From Carex sylvatica (Eukaryota; Streptophyta; Magnoliopsida; Poales; Cyperaceae), in contig CAXKVR010000192.1 of NCBI GenBank assembly GCA_964058845.1, forward strand, positions 1 through 18,783: a DNA stretch of 18,783 nucleotides. The letters are read 5' to 3'. The position numbers and the translations under genes were made by a program. The notes beneath the pieces were generated by a model. It worked only from the letters and a program-made list of their open reading frames with translations. It was not told the origin of the DNA and made no database searches. Within the stretch, counting starts at the first letter, position 1, and every line of letters starts with the position of its first letter. This document shows positions 1 to 8,613 of the stretch, piece after piece.

Positions 1-426
1 GGGAACTGCAACCGTTTCAGATTTATAATATATTTTTTAATATTAATAGTCAAATATTAAAGTATGTAGTTCAAAGAACACAAGTATTTATATCTATATA
101 GTAAACAATGTAAATGATAAATTATATATTTTTAAATAATCATACCCGCACTTTTTTTTAAAATTTTTGACGTCGTACCCGCATCTAAACTGTCATAACT
201 GCTTGTGGGAACCACAATCGTTCCAGATCTGTAATTTTTTTTTTAATATTAATAATCAAATCTTGAAGTATGAAGTCCAAAGTACACAAGTATTTATATC
301 TATATAGTAAACAATGTAAATTAATTCTTTTTAAATAATTGTTCCCGCACTTTTTTTTTTAAAATTTCTGACATTGTATCTGCATTATGAACGACTCAAA
401 TAGCATGGGGGACCATAACTGCATGT
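1..426. repeat. Two diverged tandem copies of a ~206-220 bp AT-rich unit
   Basis: Copy 1 (1-206) and copy 2 (207-426) share GGGAAC...CAAYCGTT.CAGAT, CACAAGTATTTATATCTATA, TAGTAAACAATGTAAAT, CCCGCACTTTTTTTT and CATAACTGC.TGTGGG. A third start, GGGGGCCAC, appears at 427 but does not continue. No coding content. The array may extend left of the window. Confidence 0.85.
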
Positions 427-1116
427 GGGGGCCACTAAAAACTGTCAACTAAAAAATATTAACTATAAATATTAACAAAAAAATGTTCACTTAGCTGATA
501 TGCTGCTAATATTATTTTAACTTGTATTTATACCTATACGTTATTATATTTATGTACATTTAATAGAGTATTTATAAATATATTATATACCTATGCAATT
601 AATTAATTGCATTTGTAATATCTATAATTACTAAATGAAATATTAATATCTATACTACGTTGTGCTTATAGCAATCTCAAAAAGTGCTTATAACCTTACA
701 GTTATCATAAAAATAATAATTCACATATAATCAACCTCAACTCTTCCATTTCCATCTATATCAGATTGTTCACCTTAAAAATTGACTGTTCAAGTTGTAC
801 AATATTCAATTCCATGTTATGATCCCAGCCAAACTCTCTAATACCCACATCATCATTTATTGTTTTATTTGCACGATGCAAATCTTCATAAAGCCAAAAC
901 AGATTCACATCATCAAAAGCATCACCATTATCTTGTATGCATAAATTATCTCCAAAATACACATTTTGATCAATATCCATTCTGATATTGAACAATAATT
1001 ATTTATTAGTTCAACATTATATATATTACAGATGGAAAGTATTAATATATGTTATAACTAATGCAGATATATATCCAATCAAGTATTAACATAAATGTAA
1101 CAAAGTATTAAGAGTA
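427..1116. other. AT-rich intergenic DNA, no supported gene
   Basis: Very AT-rich, with repeated AAGTATTAA phrases (about 1036, 1081, 1103). The reverse-strand frame at 980-756 has an ATG (MDIDQNVYFGDNLCIQDNGD...) and an AG|GTGAAC donor-like end. It is only about 75 residues and matches no family I can name, so it is left uncalled. Confidence 0.6.
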
Positions 1117-1517
1117 GAACTAGGGTTTTCTTAAGCTCACCAAAGTGTTTGGTGAGCTTAACTCCAAACCCATGAAATCAGTATCAAATGACGAATCCAA
1201 ACCGTTGGAACCCGCCTATCTTACGAGTGATGCGTCTACATGTGAAAATTTTAAACATTCGGATTAATTTAGTATAAAGTCAATCGGTTAAAATTAGAAG
1301 GTTAATAAATTAATTTTAGTGCATTCATTTTTTGAACGTTTTTTGACCGCTTGACTTTATAATAAATTAATTTGAATGTTTAAAATTTTCACATGTATAT
1401 GCATCACTCGTAAGATAGGCAGGTTTCAACGGTTCGAATTCGTCATTTGAAACCAATTTGATGGATTTTGAAGTTAAGCTCACCAAACACTTTGATGAGC
1501 TTAAAAACACCTAGTTC
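1117..1517. mobile_element. Foldback element with ~173-bp inverted arms
   Basis: The ends are GAACTAGG and CCTAGTTC. The left arm (about 1117-1290) matches the reverse of the right arm (about 1344-1517) through blocks including CAAATGACGAATYC, CTATCTTACGAGTGATGC and CATGTGAAAATTTTAAACATTC. A ~50-bp spacer separates the arms. Each arm tip contains its own palindrome (AAGCTCACCA...TGGTGAGCTT). There is no coding capacity and no clear target duplication, so the family is unassigned. Confidence 0.85.
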
Positions 1518-1675
1518 GGGATATTGCCATAAAAGACTTTGAATTGAAAATATCAAAATATTAATAAAATATTAGAATATTTTATTAATATAAAATATTA
1601 GAATATTTTTTATTATTTTAAGTAAAATTAAGTTAAGAATCAAAAAAGAAACATTTCTTCTCAAATTCTTTTATT
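1518..1675. other. AT-rich spacer with local palindrome
   Basis: AAATATTAGAATATTTTATT repeats at about 1568-1612 form an AT palindrome. It lies between the foldback element and the trnK fragment. Whether it is nuclear DNA or the plastid sequence beyond trnK cannot be decided here. Confidence 0.5.
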
Positions 1676-1711
1676 GGGTTGCCCGGGACTCGAACCCGGA
1701 GCTAATCGGAT
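1676..1711 (-). pseudogene. trnK-UUU: Plastid-derived trnK-UUU 3' exon
   Basis: The reverse strand carries the 3' half of plastid tRNA-Lys: T-arm and acceptor CCGGGTTCGAGTCCCGGGCAACCC, with the discriminator side at 1676. Two differences from the usual plastid sequence are seen near the exon start (GATTAGCTCCGG where GACTAGTTCCGG is usual). Only this exon and adjoining intron are present; the 5' exon is missing, so it cannot make a tRNA. Confidence 0.85.
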
Positions 1712-1965
1712 GGAGTAGATAATTTTTTTATGTTAGAAAAAGAAAAACTCCTCCCCAAATCGTGCTTGCATTTTTCATTGCACACGACTTTCCCTATGTA
1801 TACATATCTTATTGATAATTGATATAAAAAAGAAAGTTTACTAAATTTGAAATATTTAGTTGACTAAACTATCAACTTCAATTTATATCAACATATCAAC
1901 TTCAATTTAATCAATTTGAGCATTTCAGAATCCTAATTTATTAAAATTCTATTGAGATTTTAGGT
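1712..1965 (-). pseudogene. 3' part of the plastid trnK group II intron (domain V region)
   Basis: Downstream of the matK stop, the reverse strand has the trnK intron tail. A conserved domain V-like hairpin reads GTCGTGTGCAATGAAAAA and TGCAAGCACGATTTGGGG at about 1754-1797, close to the plastid form. The rest is AT-rich, as in plastids. It links the matK fragment to the trnK exon in native plastid order. Confidence 0.8.
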
Positions 1966-2332
1966 CTAATTATGTATTAGATCATGAATATGAGTAATAT
2001 CAAAATACCAAATACGCTCTTTATTCGATCTATATAAAGAAAAATGAATTGTTTTTTGAAATACTAAAGAAAGAACTTCTTCTTCTTCAGTAAAGAACTC
2101 TTCTAAAAATATTGAACCTAACCTTTGCAAAAAAGTACATACTGTACTTTTATGTTTACGAGCCAAAGTTTTAGCACATGAAAGTCGAAGTATATACTTC
2201 ATTCGATACAAAATTATCTTTTTAGAAGATCCATTATAAAAATGGAAAATATTTTTATATATTCGACCAAACCGACTAATAATATCATAATCTGATAAAT
2301 CTGTCCAGATTGGCTTACTAGTAGGATGTCCT
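1966..2332 (-). pseudogene. matK: matK 3' end (plastid maturase K C-terminus), truncated
   Basis: The reverse-strand frame is open from the break at about 2332 to the TAG at 1966-1968. It encodes about 121 residues beginning [20 protein letters not shown] and including [26 protein letters not shown] and [12 protein letters not shown]. This is domain X of MatK, the plastid maturase for group II introns. Only the last quarter or less of the usual ~510-residue protein is present; homology stops abruptly at 2332. The frame is intact, but several conserved positions are changed (for example the usual RGRIWYLDI is ERIWYFDI). It has no promoter or start and is a plastid fragment in a foreign setting. 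Confidence 0.92.
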
Positions 2333-2870
2333 TATTCTCATCCGCTAGCGGGAAAGAAAAAGAGTTAAACCTTCCAGTTTGACTGGCTTGGAATGAGAAG
2401 GAGCGAGAACGTGAACAAGACAGGATTGGGAGTCACACGGAATTCTTTGGGATTGTGGGCGGATTCCTCAAAAGGAATGAGAGTCAAGGGCATCAACTAC
2501 TTCGGATAAGCGCATCGGAGAATCCATTGCAGCTCTTGCTCTCTCCTAGGTATCATACTACAACTGAACTAACAAAGGCTTTAGCGTTATCCTCTTTTTC
2601 AAGGAAAAATTCCTGTCCGGGAGTGCGCGTCGAGGGTGGTCGTAGATCGCAAAGAATAGGGCTGTCTTCTTTCCTTTAGGTGGTGAAGAGCCAACCAAGC
2701 TTCGAAGCTCCCCCCAGAATATATAATTCCTATGGCCTAACGTACGGTAGGGGCACGGAGGAGGGGTTCTGGTACATCAGAATAACGTTGTTGAATAAGC
2801 AAGGGAAAGCAGCGGTCAAGATAGTAAAAGCAACAATGAGAAAGGCAAGTTTGCTTATATAAATAGAAAG
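2333..2870. other. Mitochondrial-looking segment, origin unassigned
   Basis: Composition changes sharply from the AT-rich surroundings to roughly balanced, non-repetitive DNA (GGAATGAGAAGGAGCGAG, CGCATCGGAGAATCC, GTACGGTAGGGGCACGG). This is the style of plant mitochondrial intergenic DNA. One frame is open from about 2455 to 2862, interrupted once by TAG at 2677-2679. It has no ATG at its head and resembles no protein I recognise. Mitochondrial origin is inferred from composition and company, not from a recognised gene. Confidence 0.45.
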
Positions 2871-3027
2871 AGAAAAAATGAGTTGGAGATTTGGCTAGTT
2901 AATTACTAGTACTTAACTTGACTGATAAGGTCATCAAATATGAGGATGTACTTCTTGCTTTCTCTAATCTATTCTAGAAATGTTATCTACTTTTATGTAT
3001 GTATGCATTATTATTTCTTTTTTTTAG

Positions 3028-3136
3028 ACATTTAGACTCTAGCAGCTGTTCGATATTATCTCATGGCATTGTTGACTCCTATGGCCCCAGATGGTGAAAC
3101 TGGTGAACCGGTTTGTATAAGAAAGCTTTGTCGAGA
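3028..3136 (+). pseudogene. Exon-like fragment of an unidentified gene
   Basis: A T-rich tract ending TTTTTTTTAG precedes, and GTAAGT follows, a 109-nt segment with coding character. One frame reads LAAVRYYLMALLTPMAPDGE and then TGEPVCIRKLCRE up to the donor, but has TAG at 3033-3035 near its head, so it is broken or frameshifted. I do not recognise the protein. Flanks 2871-3020 and 3143-3195 are AT-rich and intron-like. It may be captured nuclear gene DNA within the patchwork. Confidence 0.4.
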
Positions 3137-3195
3137 GTAAGTAAATCGTCATATTATGTTTGTGGTTCATAAATAGTAAATGTGCTTTGAATTTA

Positions 3196-3445
3196 GGGTC
3201 ATCTTAAAAGCCACTCCTAAGCGAAGAAGGCTGTCAGTGATGTAGCAGATGGGCCTATGGCCAGTTTTTCTTTTCATAGCCCGGAAAGCGAGAAAGCAGC
3301 AAACTAAGATCATAGAAGGGTCTTTTTACTTCTAAAAAAAAGAGAAGGAATGGATAGTCGGTATATCAGTTATAGCAACAAAAGTAAGCAAAAAAGGGAA
3401 AAAAGTTTGTGAAATTCTGTTCATTCGGTAACTTGAACTTGCGGA
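3196..3445. other. Second mitochondrial-looking segment
   Basis: It runs from about GGTCATCTTAAAAGCC to the ndhB break near 3446. Phrases such as GGGCCTATGGCCAG and CATAGCCCGGAAAGCGAGAA look like plant mitochondrial DNA. No gene is recognised. Confidence 0.35.
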
Positions 3446-3807
3446 GAGGAATGTTTTTATGTGGTGCTAACGATTTAATAACTATCTTTGTAACTCCAGA
3501 ATGTTTCAGTTTATGTTCTTACCTATTATCTGGATATACCAAGAGAGATGTACGGTCTAATGAGGCTACTATGAAATATTTACTCATGGGTGGGGCAAGC
3601 TCTTCTATTCTGGTTCATGGTTTCTCTTGGCTATACGGTTCATCTGGAGGGGAGATCGAGCTTCAAGAGATAGTGAATGGTCTTATCAATACACAAATGT
3701 ATAACTCCCCAGGAATCTCAATTGCGCTTATATTCATCACTGTAGGAATTGGCTTCAAGCTTTCCCCAGCCCCTTTTCATCAATGGACTCCTGACGTATA
3801 CGAAGGA
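3446..3807 (+). pseudogene. ndhB: ndhB exon 1 fragment (plastid NADH dehydrogenase-like subunit 2)
   Basis: The frame encodes the last part of ndhB exon 1: [20 protein letters not shown], then [40 protein letters not shown], to [11 protein letters not shown] at 3807, where the group II intron starts GTGCGG. NdhB is a membrane subunit of the thylakoid NDH complex. Homology begins abruptly near 3446, so the first two-fifths or so of the gene are missing and exon 2 is absent. About 121 codons are intact. Residues usually changed by RNA editing (H in LVHGFSW, S in YGSSGG) are in genomic, unedited form, which indicates DNA-mediated transfer. A long frame from 3409 starts in unrelated DNA and runs past the exon into the intron, so it is not a natural protein. 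Confidence 0.92.
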
Positions 3808-4052
3808 GTGCGGTTCGTTCGACAAATTCCTACCTCTATGAGATGTTTGGATTTTTCAAAACTCCATAGACATGCAAAAGAGAAATGCTATCCCCACTCG
3901 GATCAAGACATCACTTTTACCAAAAGTGGATTGTGGTCTTTTTGTTCAAATACCAATTAAGGTGAAGCAGGGTCAGGAACAACAAATCTCTTTATGATAA
4001 ACAGATCCTTTTTGCAAGTTCGTTATTAGGGGTAGTTCCTACAAAGGATCGG
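3808..4052 (+). pseudogene. 5' part of the ndhB group II intron
   Basis: It starts with the group II 5' motif GTGCGG and continues through plastid intron sequence (ATGTTTGGATTTTTCAAAAC, GGTGAAGCAGGGTCAGGAAC, CTACAAAGGATCGGAC). A deletion of about 10 bp near 3838 and a TGG-to-TAG change near 3867 are seen relative to the plastid form I recall. The match ends at about 4052, where AT-rich DNA resumes. Confidence 0.75.
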
Positions 4053-5230
4053 ACACTAAATAATGCCAAAATCCACTGCAAGTATTAATGCCTATAATGC
4101 CAAAATGTACATAACTATTATGTCAAGTATTAACACTAAATAATAAGTGAAGTATTTATATTGACCAATACATAAAAATATTATAACACATACATACAAC
4201 TACATATAACGATAAAAACTAGTGTATACATTTATAAAACAAAAAATGTACACATATAAAAGATGAACATATTACCTGAAAGAAGATCAACAGAGTTGAA
4301 TTGATCTAAGACCTATGAAGATAAGTATTAACACAAATACGAGAAAATATTAATAGCTATAAAAATAAAACATAGAGAAATACACATCACAAAATATATA
4401 TATATATATATTCTCCTACTTAGTTTAAACAAATCAAGTACTTATAACAGATCTATCAACTATTTCTATCTCATACAAACAAACTCATACAAAAATCATA
4501 CGAAATAAATTTATACATTCAATCATGTATTTATACTAGTTCTATCAGGTATTAATTCAAGATCTATCAAGGATTTCTATATAAATCAATGAAATTAACA
4601 CAAAATAGACAATTATATCATCTTATAAAATCAAAATGACAGAAAATCACACAAATTCATATAAATCTAGCAAAACTGAAAATCAATTGTGTATATGAAC
4701 TAGAAATGACACGATCTATGATTATTGATTCGACAACACAAAAATAAACTCAAAATCAATAAAATAAATAAATATTAATCTCACTGATTCACCATAGATA
4801 ATTGAGAATAGAACATCATCGCTAAGAGATGATAGATCGATTCAAAATTCACAACAAATCGCTTCCAGTTTTGAAATCGCCATTAAAATCGCATAGGCTG
4901 GGAAGTTGGAAGCTGATCCAGGCAAATTGGATCCGGGTTTTGTACCCGATAAAAAGAGGTGGCGAGTAGAGGAAGCACGCGGGGGGCGTGTAGGTGGAGG
5001 CTGGTGAGGTAGAGGTGATTCGGGTGGCAGAGGCTGTCGACACGATCTAAGAATTTTTTATTTTCTCTGGAAACGAATCAGACTGGGAGCCGAATGGAGG
5101 TGGGGAGAGAGAGAGAGAGAGAGTCTATTTTAGAAAGTCGTTAGTTAGAATGGTCAAATTAGAAGGTTGACTGAGTTGGAAAATATGCGGGGATTTTGCG
5201 GGTACTCAAATGTGGGTATCAAAATAATTA
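4053..5230. other. AT-rich intergenic DNA, no supported gene
   Basis: It resembles 427-1116 in composition and in AAGTATTAA phrases (4079, 4123, 4325). It includes a (TA)n run at about 4393-4411 and a GA microsatellite at about 5104-5123. A GC-richer stretch at 4850-5100 gives a reverse-strand open frame without an ATG; not called. Confidence 0.6.
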
Positions 5231-5740
5231 TTCTTATTAAAATATTTTGAGGACGAAATCAGAGGCGAAAGTATCAAGATTCGTATAGAGTGCTTTAAAG
5301 TTTGTGCGAATTAAGCGGGCTTGAATTTTGATGGTGCAGGTCCAACAGTTCCGACCGAATTCAAACTGAATTTATTCGTATGCTCGTCGGACAACACCCG
5401 CTAGTTCAAAACAAAATAGAACTTTTAAAACTCCGAGGCTGTGCTCCAGAAGGGGAAGAGGTCTTCATTAAAGAAAAGGAAAGGGAGTGGAGGGGAAGAG
5501 CGACCATACCGTAACCACTTTGAACTCCATCAACTGCTCCAGAAGTGGGGAAGCGAAGAGATAGAGGATGGGAGAAGAAGGGAACTGTCACTGTTCAGAG
5601 GTGACGACTCTGTGAATTTTGTTGAGATTTGTAACTCCCAAATCAGGGTGTACAAAACACTGTTCGAGGGTGAGGACGTGCTGATCACTTTCCTCCCGTT
5701 CCTTTCCTTCCTCTCCGCACACTGTTTCTAGAATACAACT

Positions 5741-5862
5741 TGAATAACAAAGGTAGTCCTTCAACATAAAAATATCTTGAGCAACATTTTTATGCGCAAA
5801 CTCTGAATAACAAAGGTAGTCCTTCAACACAAATGTCATGACATTTTTAAAATGCATAAAAA
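5741..5862. repeat. 63-bp tandem duplication
   Basis: TGAATAACAAAGGTAGTCCTTCAACA occurs at 5741 and again at 5804. The second halves are more diverged (ATTTTTATGC against ATTTTTAAAATGC). No known family. It lies just after a GC-richer, purine-rich stretch (5430-5730) for which no gene can be supported. Confidence 0.8.
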
Positions 5863-6009
5863 AATGCAATTCATATTGAACAAAAAACTATTTTTTTTTG
5901 TATCTTTTGCATTTTTTTATTGTTAATTAAAATACTTGTATGAATTTTATTTAGTCTGCGACAAGCATTTAGTCACATATGAACTTACTAAGGCATTAGA
6001 GCAACAACA

Positions 6010-6601
6010 TAGTGAAAATGGAGCCGAATTATTCGACGAATATATATCCGCATGTAATCCGAATAGTTCAGATTTGGCTAATTTTTGGATATCCATAGAA
6101 GATTCGGATACGGAACGGATATCCGGACTATCTGAAACCTAATAATTTAGCCGGACTCTAATAAAAGAGGAATTAATATTTGCTATATGTGAGATTTGAA
6201 CCCATGTACTCTCATCTCAAGGCCTTTGAACTAAGCTTCAAACCACTACACCACAACATCTTTTATTACCATTCATTCATTTGATATATATATTATATGA
6301 ATAGATTATCTCTTATCTCTCCATCCACTTATAGTTATCATTAATATTTATATCTAATTTTTTAATTAATATTTGTATCGTAGAAGTTCATATATCTTCA
6401 TTATCTGACCATTATTCATTTTATATCCGTATTCGAATCTGTATCCGTGGACTATCCATTCCGTATTCATTTAAGACGGATTTGATTTTGAATTTTGATA
6501 TCTGTTTATTATCCGTATTCGTATTCGTATCCGCTCATTATTCGATGGATGCGGATATAATCAGCATTATCTGCTTCATATTCGCTCCGTTTTCACCCCT
6601 A
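6010..6601 (-). mobile_element. hAT-like non-autonomous element with imperfect ends
   Basis: Read on the minus strand it starts TAGGGGTGAAAACGGAGCGAAT; the other end reads TAGTGAAAATGGAGCCGAAT, an imperfect inverted repeat. The subterminal regions carry many GGATATCC / CCGTATTCG-like motifs, a style common in plant hAT derivatives. I could not find a clean 8-bp target duplication, so the boundaries are approximate. It contains a tRNA-like segment at 6181-6260. The open frame at 5936-6142 crosses its left end and is not a gene. Confidence 0.6.
6181..6260 (-). repeat. tRNA-like / SINE-type sequence with A and B boxes
   Basis: On the minus strand it has a TGGTGTAGTGGTTTGAAGC A-box-like stretch and, about 35 bases on, GGGTTCAAATC, a B-box/T-loop match. 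Acceptor and T-stem pairing are poor, so it is a tRNA relic or the head of a tRNA-derived SINE, not a working tRNA gene. It lies in the middle of the hAT-like element. Confidence 0.55.
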
Positions 6602-7278
6602 GCTCTATAGAAGGAAATAAACAAGAGAACTTTTTTCAGAGACCAAAAAACATTTGCGTATATTGATCGATAAAAATGCGAAAGGTACAGGAACAAAATC
6701 AGAATTTGAATATAAAGAGGCTAAACTGTAGGCTCTAACGGACCTAAAGGCGATGAATAGAGAGTCTTAAAGACTTTTGGACATTTTTCGATTAAGCCCT
6801 CTAAACTAACAAGTCAAACAACAACCAAATAAATGTGCATAAGTAAAAGTAAATAGAGTAAAGTTAGAGAAATTTGACATGCAAGATGTTAATGGAGTTT
6901 GACGTAAAATGTCTACGTCTCCGGAGTAGAGCAACCTTGTTGGCACCTCTTTCCTATTACTAAAAAAGAAATGAACCCAACAAAAGTGGGAAGTCATGGC
7001 TTAACTCGTGTATACTATGAGTTTAAAAGTTCGAGTTGGAGAGTCCCAACATCAGGAATCATCACACAACTATGAATATATATATTTTTTCAATCATTCA
7101 ATGACATTTTCTTTTTCTTTTTTCTTTTTTCTTTGTAAAGTGAACTTTTCAAATTCCAAAAGCAAAAAGTTTCCCTTTTTCTATATTGATGGTGCGGAAA
7201 TCGAGAAGTCAAGAATACAAATGAAAATGAAAAGGCGATCATGACGTTCAAGTATGCTTCTCAAAATTTATCCTTAAT
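6602..7278. other. AT-rich intergenic DNA, nothing recognised
   Basis: Unique AT-rich sequence with short T-rich tracts (7110-7135). Open frames here are short and have no coding character. Confidence 0.5.
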
Positions 7279-7511
7279 CATGTTTGGTTGTGGAGTAACT
7301 TTAATCCGGAGTAAATTGCTTACTCCAAGGTAAGGTGGAGTAAGTTAATCATATTTGGTGGAGTAAGCTAAATCACCTCTTTAGATGGAGTAAGTTACTC
7401 CGGTTTAGCTCACCTCTTACTCCATCTTACTCCTTCTATTTTACTCCTCGTTTGGCTCTTTAAACGTGGAGTAAGGGGTTTACTCTAGCTTTTACTCCAC
7501 AACCAAACATG
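7279..7511. mobile_element. Small MITE with GGAGTAA-rich interior
   Basis: The terminal inverted repeat CATGTTTGGTTGTGGAGTAA at the left matches TTACTCCACAACCAAACATG at the right exactly over 20 bases. Inside, GGAGTAA and TTACTCC recur many times, giving a strongly folding 233-bp unit. No convincing target duplication is visible; CATG at both ends could be part of the repeat or of the target. Family unassigned. Confidence 0.8.
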
Positions 7512-8280
7512 ACGACTACAAATTTGTAATATTACATTTGAGCTATTTGTACAAAATTAAAAATTTACTTGAAATTCTATATATTTGATTAAAAAAAAAG
7601 TAGTTTAGCATCTCCGAGATCTACTATGTTTCGCCACTGGATAGACATTCACAACTGGACTCTTTAGATTCAAGAGGAGATCTGATCAACAGACTTGCAT
7701 ATATATTAAAGTGATATGATACCAAGTTGAGAATAATACTATTACTATTCAAATCATTTAAATATAACCAACACAACTTAATATGATAGCAATATAAAAA
7801 ATGAAAAATATGATTGTCCCATCATGTTCACGAAGAGCAAAAAATTGATTCTAATGCCCCCTTTCAGCCTTTCTCCACAGTCAATTATGGAAATATTTTT
7901 TTAATAAGAGGACTGGTCTTGTGAAACTTTAAATTTCCAAAGGAACTTTATGTATCCAGGAGATTGTTTGAAAGAAGGATAAAGTAAATAGATAAGGGCT
8001 TAACTGAGAGGAGGATAAAGTAAAGAGATAAGCTTATAAGTTATAATTCTTATCCTCAACAAATGTGGTGATAAGAGTTTATTCAATAATCAAAGAATGG
8101 TAATATTTAATAATCAAAGAATGTTAAGTTTTCACTCTCCCGAAATTAGTGATAAAAATGAGACTTTTAACATCGAAAAAAAATAGAATATAGATCTTCG
8201 AGATAAATAAAATCCTCGCGATTTTATTTTATTTTGAAAATCACCATATGAATTTTGAAACTACAAGAGTGATGTTTTTA
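7512..8280. other. AT-rich intergenic DNA with small local duplications
   Basis: GGATAAAGTAAATAGATAAG (7977) recurs with one change at 8013, and AATAATCAAAGAATG occurs at 8085 and 8109. No gene or transposon ends recognised. Confidence 0.55.
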
Positions 8281-8602
8281 GCAACTTTTGGATGCACTCT
8301 AGAATAGCTAGAATAGTTACTATTTGAGAATAGTAGATGAGAATAGTGATTTTTGAAAGAGTGCGAGAATAGTGTTGATTTGGTGCTATTCAGAATAGCA
8401 AAAATATTGTTTGCATTGAATATTTAGAATAGGGATGAAGGGATTGAATATTTGAGAGAGCACCAATTGTTATTCCTACTTTTTGTAGGAATAGTGAGAA
8501 TAGCGAGAACATCGCTATTCTCGCTGTTCCGAATAGCAATTGTGTATGTTTGGATGGATCGGAACAGTGCTATTATCGCTATTCTCAGTACATCCAAACG
8601 TA
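8281..8602. mobile_element. Tourist/PIF-Harbinger-like MITE
   Basis: The left end (GCAACTTTTGGATGCACT...GAATAGC) and right end (GCTATTCTCAGTACATCCAAACGTA) are imperfect inverted repeats with the TTTGGATG core common in this group. TTA lies directly outside both ends (8278-8280, 8603-8605), consistent with a 3-bp TTA target duplication. The interior is rich in GAATAG/CTATTC in both orientations, with two small hairpins (8473-8495 and about 8500-8526). The short overlapping frames inside are by-products of this repeat structure. Confidence 0.75.
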
Positions 8603-8613
8603 TTAAAACTTTA

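Noticed and set aside
756..980. Reverse-strand acidic frame MDIDQNVYFGD... as the first exon of a FAR1/Mutator-type transposase
   Set aside because: The resemblance is limited to a short acidic start; no zinc-finger or transposase motif follows in the window.
3409..3960. 183-residue open frame as a working gene
   Set aside because: It begins in unrelated DNA, covers only the end of ndhB exon 1 and reads on into the group II intron; it is a plastid relic.
4849..5043. Reverse-strand Ser/Thr/Pro-rich frame as a first exon of a transposon gene
   Set aside because: It begins with GTG and not ATG, and no downstream exon or known domain could be linked to it.
5441..5731. 96-residue plus-strand frame with basic N-terminus
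   Set aside because: Lysine/glutamate-rich start reflects purine-rich DNA; no recognisable domain, no splice context, and an overlapping reverse frame of similar length.
6181..6260. Functional nuclear tRNA gene
   Set aside because: Only the A and B boxes are recognisable; acceptor and T stems do not pair well.
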